Source: Bacteroidales bacterium (GTDB taxonomy: Bacteria > Bacteroidota > Bacteroidia > Bacteroidales > UBA1715). From it: a stretch of 11,058 nt of DNA. Shown one piece after another: positions 6,796 through 11,058 of the stretch (position 1 is its first letter; every line of letters begins with the position of its first letter). A program made the position numbers and the translations under genes. The notes beneath the pieces were generated by a model. The model saw only the letters and a program-made list of their open reading frames with translations, was not told where the DNA came from and did no database searches. The stretch lies in NCBI GenBank assembly GCA_017618935.1, contig JAFZTG010000075.1, forward strand, positions 1 to 11,058. The letters run 5' to 3'.

Positions 6796-8309
6796 TATAT
6801 GTTTGCGTTTTTCAAAAATTCAATCAATGTTGCTATTTCTTCATATTTCGGCTTGTCATCAACAAAGGCAGGAACTATCTTGCGAATATCGTTGTAGAAC
6901 GCCTTGGTAGCCGACGACAATTTATCTTGCATTTTAAGGCAATCAACGGCTTGAACCAATGCCAAACAATGAATTGCAGCGACTTGGTAACCATTTTCAA
7001 TAACGTGTTTTGCAATCAAAGCGGAATTTGTTCCCATGGAAACCATATCCTGATTGTCGTTATTGTTCGGAATGCTATGGATAGACATTGGATTGGCAAG
7101 TGTCTGTGATTCCGCCGTAGTTGACGTTGCCGTAAACTGCAATGCCTGCATACCATAGTTCAGTCCTAATTTTCCAAGATTTACAAACGGTGGCAAAATG
7201 CCGTTGATTTTATCATGGAACAAATAATTCAACTGACGTTCCATCAACATAGTCATTTTAGCAACGCCAAGTTTCAATTTATCCATTTCGTATGAAATGT
7301 AGTCACCGTGGAAGTTTCCGCCGTGATACACGTTTTTCGTCTCAACATCGACGATAGGATTATCGTCAACTGAATTATATTCGTTTACGATGACTTTTTC
7401 GGCATTTTTGAGTTCATCATAAATAGGACCAAGAATTTGAGGCACGCAACGCAACGAGTAATATGGTTGTACCTTCTGGTCCATTGAGAAGACTTTCTTT
7501 GTCGTTTTCTGATTGTACAATTCAGCTTGACGGTCACGCATACATTTGCTGTCTTTTGCGATTTCACGCATACATTCAGCCACTTTCTGCTGACCTTCGT
7601 GCAATTTTATGTTGTTCAATTCTGGACTTAAGAAATCATCGTACGACGAAGCAATCTCGTTCATCATAACTGAGAACAACATAGCCCAACGAAGCAACTT
7701 TTGCGAATACGTAAGATTCACGACACCTATACCTGTCATACACGCCGTGCCATTTACAATTGAAAGTCCGTCGCGACCATGTAGTTTCAACGGTTTCAAA
7801 CCTTCTTTCTTCAACACATCAGCCGTTTCGCATTTTTTCCCTTTATAAAACACAAAACCCTCGCCAATTAAAGTAAGAGCCAATTGCGACAATTGTACCA
7901 AGTCACCGCTCGCACCTACGCTACCATGTTCGGGAATATAAGGGTATATGCCTCTGTTTATGTATTCCATCAATTGTTTTGCACAGTCAATATGAATTCC
8001 CGACTTACCCAAGACAAATGTCCTATAACGGGCAAGCATAGCGGCGCGAACGTATAATTCGGGAAGCGGTTTTCCCGCACCACACGAGTGTGAACGAATT
8101 ATATTATATTGCAAGTCATTCAAATCGGCATCGTTGATACGATACTGAGCCATAGGGCCAAATCCCGTGTTGATACCATAAATGACTTTATCTTTGGCAA
8201 ACTTTTCAAGAAAAGAGTAACTTTCGTTCATCTTTTCTTCTTCCTTCTTACTGATTTTCAATTTCTTACCATCAAATACTATGGCTTGAATCTCTTGTAA
8301 TGTTATCAT
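6795..8309 (-). CDS. Aromatic amino acid ammonia-lyase (probable tyrosine ammonia-lyase; HAL/PAL family)
   Basis: A 504-residue MIO-dependent lyase that removes ammonia from an aromatic amino acid to give the trans-acrylate. The MIO-forming triad Ala133-Ser134-Gly135 lies in HGSVGASGDLVQLS. Active-site Tyr44 is in YGINTGFGPMAQYR, and SIPNNNDNQDMVSMG and QFTATSTTAESQ are the usual C-terminal signatures. The selectivity pair is Ser73-His74 in IIRSHSCGAGKPL. Histidine ammonia-lyases have Ser-His here, but so does the Flavobacterium johnsoniae tyrosine ammonia-lyase as I recall it. This protein resembles that enzyme along its length, including YHGGNFHGDYIS-EMDKLK and LPPFVNLG. There is no hutU, hutI or formiminotransferase gene nearby, and the partner is a ketoreductase, so I favour tyrosine to 4-coumarate, the flexirubin starter step. 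Automatic pipelines would likely label it hutH. It has its own -7 box and ends in a TAATG overlap with the next gene. Family certain; substrate inferred. Confidence 0.9.
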   Translation of the reverse strand: MITLQEIQAIVFDGKKLKISKKEEEKMNESYSFLEKFAKDKVIYGINTGFGPMAQYRINDADLNDLQYNIIRSHSCGAGKPLPELYVRAAMLARYRTFVLGKSGIHIDCAKQLMEYINRGIYPYIPEHGSVGASGDLVQLSQLALTLIGEGFVFYKGKKCETADVLKKEGLKPLKLHGRDGLSIVNGTACMTGIGVVNLTYSQKLLRWAMLFSVMMNEIASSYDDFLSPELNNIKLHEGQQKVAECMREIAKDSKCMRDRQAELYNQKTTKKVFSMDQKVQPYYSLRCVPQILGPIYDELKNAEKVIVNEYNSVDDNPIVDVETKNVYHGGNFHGDYISYEMDKLKLGVAKMTMLMERQLNYLFHDKINGILPPFVNLGKLGLNYGMQALQFTATSTTAESQTLANPMSIHSIPNNNDNQDMVSMGTNSALIAKHVIENGYQVAAIHCLALVQAVDCLKMQDKLSSATKAFYNDIRKIVPAFVDDKPKYEEIATLIEFLKNANI

Positions 8310-8314
8310 TATTG

Positions 8315-8326
8315 TTCAAATTTGAA
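8315..8326. repeat. 12-base palindrome in the ammonia-lyase leader
   Basis: TTCAAATTTGAA is perfectly self-complementary and lies between the -7 box and the start codon, ending 5 bases before the ATG. It could be an operator for a dimeric regulator acting just downstream of the promoter. It could also be a chance feature of an AT-rich leader. Confidence 0.45.
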
Positions 8327-8332
8327 ACAAGA

Positions 8333-8340
8333 CAAAGGTA
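8333..8340 (-). promoter_or_regulatory. -7 box of the ammonia-lyase/ketoreductase operon
   Basis: On the minus strand TACCTTTG is an exact TAnnTTTG match, 23 bases before the ATG at 8309. No good -33 TTTG is seen; GTTTC at 8359-8355 is closest but too near. The rest of the 120-base gap up to the flippase stop (8341-8429) shows no convincing terminator, so flippase readthrough into this operon is possible. Confidence 0.6.
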
Positions 8341-8429
8341 CACATTTTGCTGATTGAAACGGTATAAATGGGAATTTTATTGAGAAGAAAACATGTTGCG
8401 TTTTCAAGGTCAACTTTTAGAAACGATTG

Positions 8430-9869
8430 TTAATCTTCGTTCTTCAGAACGTAGAGTATGTCTTTGATTTTAATCAGTCGGATGACAAATGCCACGGCGA
8501 AACCTGTTACGCACAAAATTAATACGTTGTAAATCCAATTCTCAGAAATACCTCCTTTAAGGAAATAGAATAACAAGAGATTGATCAAAATGAATACCGT
8601 CATTTTTGCAATGTCCTTGTACGGAATGTGGAACTTGAAATATTTCAGCGAAAGAATAATCTGAATTATTCCCGTGAAAAATTGCGTTATCACCGAAACC
8701 ACGGCAGCACCCCAGGCGCCGTATCGGGGAATGAAAATGGCGTTAAATCCTATATTACAAATCATACCGGCCGCCGCCATCAGGTTCATCACTTTCATAC
8801 TGTTGTTTGCCGTAAGCAACGTACCAAATATATATGACGAGGAGATAGGGATAAAACCTATGATAAGGACCTGAAATATTTGGGCAGACGTGTCAATGCT
8901 TTCCTCATACATCAAGTCCATCAGTTCCGTGCTGTAAGTGCAGCAACCGATAACGAACACGAGTACGGGTGAAAGAAGCAGCAAAAACGAGAATTTGGTG
9001 AATTTCCCGAGAGGAGCTTGGTCTTTGAGCATTTTGGCGAACATTGGCAACAGCAAGGTTGCAAACAGATAGGCGAACATGCTTACTGCATCAAGTATTC
9101 TATATGATTGTGCATAAATGCCGGCTTGTTTTGCACCGTCGGGCAACATCCGTTCTATCATCACCATGTCGGTTCGTGTGTAAAGACTCATCAATAGTGA
9201 GAGTAGGGCGAACGGATATGTTTTTTTGACAATTTGCAAGAGGAATTTCAAGTCAAAATGAAACGAGAAACGTTTTGCTTTCCCGAGAACTATGCAAAAT
9301 GCTATGATACAAGGAATTGCATACGAAATAGTTTGTGCATACACAAACCATTCAATACAAAAATCGTCTCGATGCGTGAGTAACAAATATCCGCAAATAA
9401 TAATCATTAACAATCTGTCAATCACCGAAATACAACTGTCGGTCTTGTACATGTACGTTCCCGAAATGTTGGAGCGCAAGTACAACAGAAAAGAAAGTAG
9501 AAATTGATTTATGGCAAGAATGCCGAATATCTTAAATTGCTCAAAACCAAAGCCTAACGATGTGCCGACAATTCCCAACACGATGCAATATACAATTCCC
9601 AGCAAGAATTTCAGCACCACCATGCTCGAAAAATACTGCGGAAGCAGCGTGTTGTCTTGGGCAATGCTGCGATTGTTGAAGTTCGCAATACCCATATCGA
9701 GAATGATGTTGAAAATAATAGACAAACTGAACATTGCCGCATACACGCCGTAGATTTCGGCACCCACAACATTTTGCACAGTTCGGTCAATGCCAAAAAT
9801 GTAGAACGGCTTGACCAAAATGTTCAGGAAAAGCAGCAGAATCAGGTTTGTAATAAAAGTCTTCCTCAA
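8430..9869 (-). CDS. Oligosaccharide/polysaccharide flippase (Wzx-like, MOP superfamily), TTG start
   Basis: Inner-membrane protein of 479 residues with about 12-14 hydrophobic helices throughout. It is expected to flip lipid-linked glycan units to the periplasmic face. The N-terminal stretch ITNLILLLFLNILVKPF-IFGIDRTVQNVVGAE and the following LDMGIANFNNRSIAQ are typical of the Bacteroidota polysaccharide-transporter subfamily. RTDMVMIERMLP and AGIYAQSYRILD in the middle match the flippase family. The start is an unusual TTG at 9869: an in-frame TGA lies 7-9 bases upstream and the next Met is residue 46, past the conserved N-terminal helix. RKTFITNL fits the family's usual beginning. It diverges from a glycosyltransferase, consistent with a capsule, exopolysaccharide or O-antigen locus extending to the right. 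Gene symbols in this family are not transferable. Confidence 0.9.
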   Translation of the reverse strand: MRKTFITNLILLLFLNILVKPFYIFGIDRTVQNVVGAEIYGVYAAMFSLSIIFNIILDMGIANFNNRSIAQDNTLLPQYFSSMVVLKFLLGIVYCIVLGIVGTSLGFGFEQFKIFGILAINQFLLSFLLYLRSNISGTYMYKTDSCISVIDRLLMIIICGYLLLTHRDDFCIEWFVYAQTISYAIPCIIAFCIVLGKAKRFSFHFDLKFLLQIVKKTYPFALLSLLMSLYTRTDMVMIERMLPDGAKQAGIYAQSYRILDAVSMFAYLFATLLLPMFAKMLKDQAPLGKFTKFSFLLLLSPVLVFVIGCCTYSTELMDLMYEESIDTSAQIFQVLIIGFIPISSSYIFGTLLTANNSMKVMNLMAAAGMICNIGFNAIFIPRYGAWGAAVVSVITQFFTGIIQIILSLKYFKFHIPYKDIAKMTVFILINLLLFYFLKGGISENWIYNVLILCVTGFAVAFVIRLIKIKDILYVLKNED

Positions 9870-9887
9870 AACAATTCAAATTTCAAC

Positions 9888-9959
9888 ACACAAAAGTACA
9901 TTTTTTCTGGTCAAGATTTAACTAATTTACTTTCTTCAACTAAAAATCCACTTTTGTGT
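9888..9959. repeat. Inverted repeat across the flippase/glycosyltransferase divergent region
   Basis: ACACAAAAGT (9888-9897) and ACTTTTGTGT (9950-9959) are perfect 10-base reverse complements separated by 52 bases. The left arm contains most of the flippase -7 box. The right arm gives CACTTTTG (9949-9956) facing the glycosyltransferase, one base off TAnnTTTG. The arms may be mirrored promoters or paired regulator sites. The rest of the 157-base intergenic region is AT-rich with no reading frame I would call. Confidence 0.45.
9891..9898 (-). promoter_or_regulatory. -7 box of the flippase gene
   Basis: On the minus strand TACTTTTG is an exact TAnnTTTG match, 21 bases before the TTG start at 9869. 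No clear -33 element is visible. Its position supports the TTG start, since no other start codon follows closely. Confidence 0.6.
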
Positions 9960-10013
9960 AATCAAAGAACGTCATTTTAATTAACATATTGACCAAATCA
10001 TCATAAAAATTCG

Positions 10014-10021
10014 TTCCTTTG
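10014..10021 (+). promoter_or_regulatory. Possible -7 box close to the glycosyltransferase start
   Basis: TTCCTTTG differs from TAnnTTTG at one position and has a TTG at 9989-9991, 22 bases upstream. It ends only 5 bases before the ATG, so use of this promoter would give a nearly leaderless message. The alternative is CACTTTTG at 9949-9956, which would leave a leader of about 60-65 bases. I cannot choose between them. Confidence 0.25.
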
Positions 10022-10026
10022 CAAAT

Positions 10027-11058
10027 ATGAAAATTGTAATCAACACACGGTTGCTTATAAAAGGCAGAATTGACGGAATTTCACGTTTTACGTACGAAAC
10101 CATCAAACGTATTTGCGTGAATCATCCCGAACATCAGTTCTATTTGTTGTTCGACAGAATGTATGACAAGAGTTTTATCTTCTCCGAAAATGTGAAACCA
10201 ATCATCGTTCCGTTTCAGGCACGACATCCGTTTTTGTGGTGGTTTTGGTTCCATTCGCAAGTACCTCGTGTGCTAAAGGCGTTGCAACCCGACGTGTTCG
10301 TCTCTACCGACGGATATAGCGTTGTGGAATCGCCTTGCGCCGTGGTTGATGTGATTCATGACTTGAATTTTGAGCATTATCCCGAATATTTGCCGTGGTT
10401 GGTACGAAAATATTATCAGAAGTATTTCCCGCAATACGCCCGTCACGCAACACGTGTGGCAACAGTTTCGGAATTTTCGAAGCAGGATATCCACTCGCTC
10501 TACAATGTTCCGTTGGAAAACATCGATGTGGTATATAATGGCGTAAGTAGCGTGTTTACGCCGTTAATCGACGTGGAGAAAAACATCATAAAACAGAAAT
10601 ACACGAATTCGTGTGATTATTTTGTGTATGCAGGAACGCTTCATCCTCGGAAAAACATTGAAAATCTGTTTGCTGCATTTGCCATTTTTAAGGAAAAGAC
10701 AAAATCCACGATGAAATTGGTGATTGTGGGCGAGGCAATGTTTCTGGCTCATTCCATTCAGCGGGCGTACGACAAACATCCGTACAAAAAAGACATTGTT
10801 TTCACGGGGCGCGTGTCCGACAAGGATTTGCATTATTTATTGGGCTCGGCGTTTGCAATGACGTATGTGCCTCCGTTCGAAGGATTTGGCATTCCAATTT
10901 TGGAAGCCTTTGCGTGTGGCATTCCCGTCATCACTTCAAATTGCACCTCTATGCCCGAAGTTGCAGGCGAGGCGGCTCTTCTGTGCGAACCGCAGGATGT
11001 CTCCTCGATTGCCGATGCAATGATTCAATTAAGTCAGAATCAGGAATTGTACGAACAA
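10027..11058 (+). CDS. GT4-type glycosyltransferase (GT-B fold), 3'-truncated by the window edge
   Basis: The frame is open for 344 codons from ATG 10027 to the last base with no stop. It begins MKIVINTRLLIKGRIDGISRF, the usual N-terminal strand and glycine-containing loop of family 1/GT4 retaining glycosyltransferases. An acceptor-side domain follows with VVDVIHDLNFEHYP and VATVSEFSKQDI. The C-terminal nucleotide-sugar domain opens at YAGTLHPRKNIENL (201-214), with the phosphate-contacting Arg208 and Lys209. It continues through IVFTGRVSDKDLHYLL to the EX7E motif, Glu285 and Glu293 in EGFGIPILEAFACG, then PVITSNCTSMPEVAGEAALL. Only a short C-terminal part, about 20-40 residues judging by family length, should be missing. 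It is expected to transfer a sugar from NDP-sugar to a growing lipid-linked glycan at the cytoplasmic membrane face; sugar identity is not deducible. It is divergent from the flippase and probably part of the same surface-glycan locus. Confidence 0.93.
   Translation, partial: MKIVINTRLLIKGRIDGISRFTYETIKRICVNHPEHQFYLLFDRMYDKSFIFSENVKPIIVPFQARHPFLWWFWFHSQVPRVLKALQPDVFVSTDGYSVVESPCAVVDVIHDLNFEHYPEYLPWLVRKYYQKYFPQYARHATRVATVSEFSKQDIHSLYNVPLENIDVVYNGVSSVFTPLIDVEKNIIKQKYTNSCDYFVYAGTLHPRKNIENLFAAFAIFKEKTKSTMKLVIVGEAMFLAHSIQRAYDKHPYKKDIVFTGRVSDKDLHYLLGSAFAMTYVPPFEGFGIPILEAFACGIPVITSNCTSMPEVAGEAALLCEPQDVSSIADAMIQLSQNQELYEQ

Noticed and set aside
6795..8309. Histidine utilisation (hut) locus
   Set aside because: Only a HAL/PAL-family lyase is present; no urocanase, imidazolonepropionase or formiminotransferase gene lies in the window.
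8341..8429. Terminator after the flippase
   Set aside because: Only weak partial pairings (CGTTT with AAACG) are visible, with no T-tract following a stable stem.

Overview
The window looks like chromosomal DNA from a member of the Bacteroidota, probably Bacteroidales or a close relative. Three things support this. Several genes are preceded by the Bacteroidota -7 promoter element TAnnTTTG, with no Shine-Dalgarno sequence. The ammonia-lyase closely resembles flavobacterial tyrosine ammonia-lyase as I remember it. The flippase, small beta-barrel and von Willebrand A (vWA) lipoprotein are of kinds typical of that phylum. I see no insertion sequence, phage gene, CRISPR array, tRNA or rRNA.

Layout, left to right. 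Bases 1-1623 (+) hold lepA (elongation factor 4) without its first ~55-60 residues. It converges on an RsmF-type rRNA cytosine-C5 methyltransferase (1667-3049, -), with a weak hairpin between them. The methyltransferase diverges from a two-gene plus-strand unit across a 72-base gap carrying back-to-back promoters. That unit encodes a vWA-domain lipoprotein with C-terminal beta-rich repeats (3122-4531) and an unrecognised exported protein (4536-5429). It ends at a strong bidirectional terminator (5433-5468).

Four minus-strand genes follow, all transcribed leftwards: a polysaccharide flippase (8430-9869), a tyrosine/histidine ammonia-lyase (6795-8309), a FabG-type ketoreductase (6067-6795) and a small outer-membrane beta-barrel (5481-6011). 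The lyase and reductase share one base at a TAATG junction, so they form a true two-gene operon. The flippase diverges from a GT4-type glycosyltransferase (10027 to the window end, +) that is cut off at its 3' end. Those two look like the start of a surface-glycan locus.

The most interesting content is the lyase-ketoreductase pair. It matches two steps of aryl-polyene/flexirubin pigment synthesis: making a 4-hydroxycinnamate starter and reducing the growing polyene. None of the usual ketosynthase, dehydratase, carrier-protein or ligase genes lie beside it. The second point of interest is the vWA lipoprotein with its unknown exported partner. Several promoter-leader similarities between genes are also recorded.
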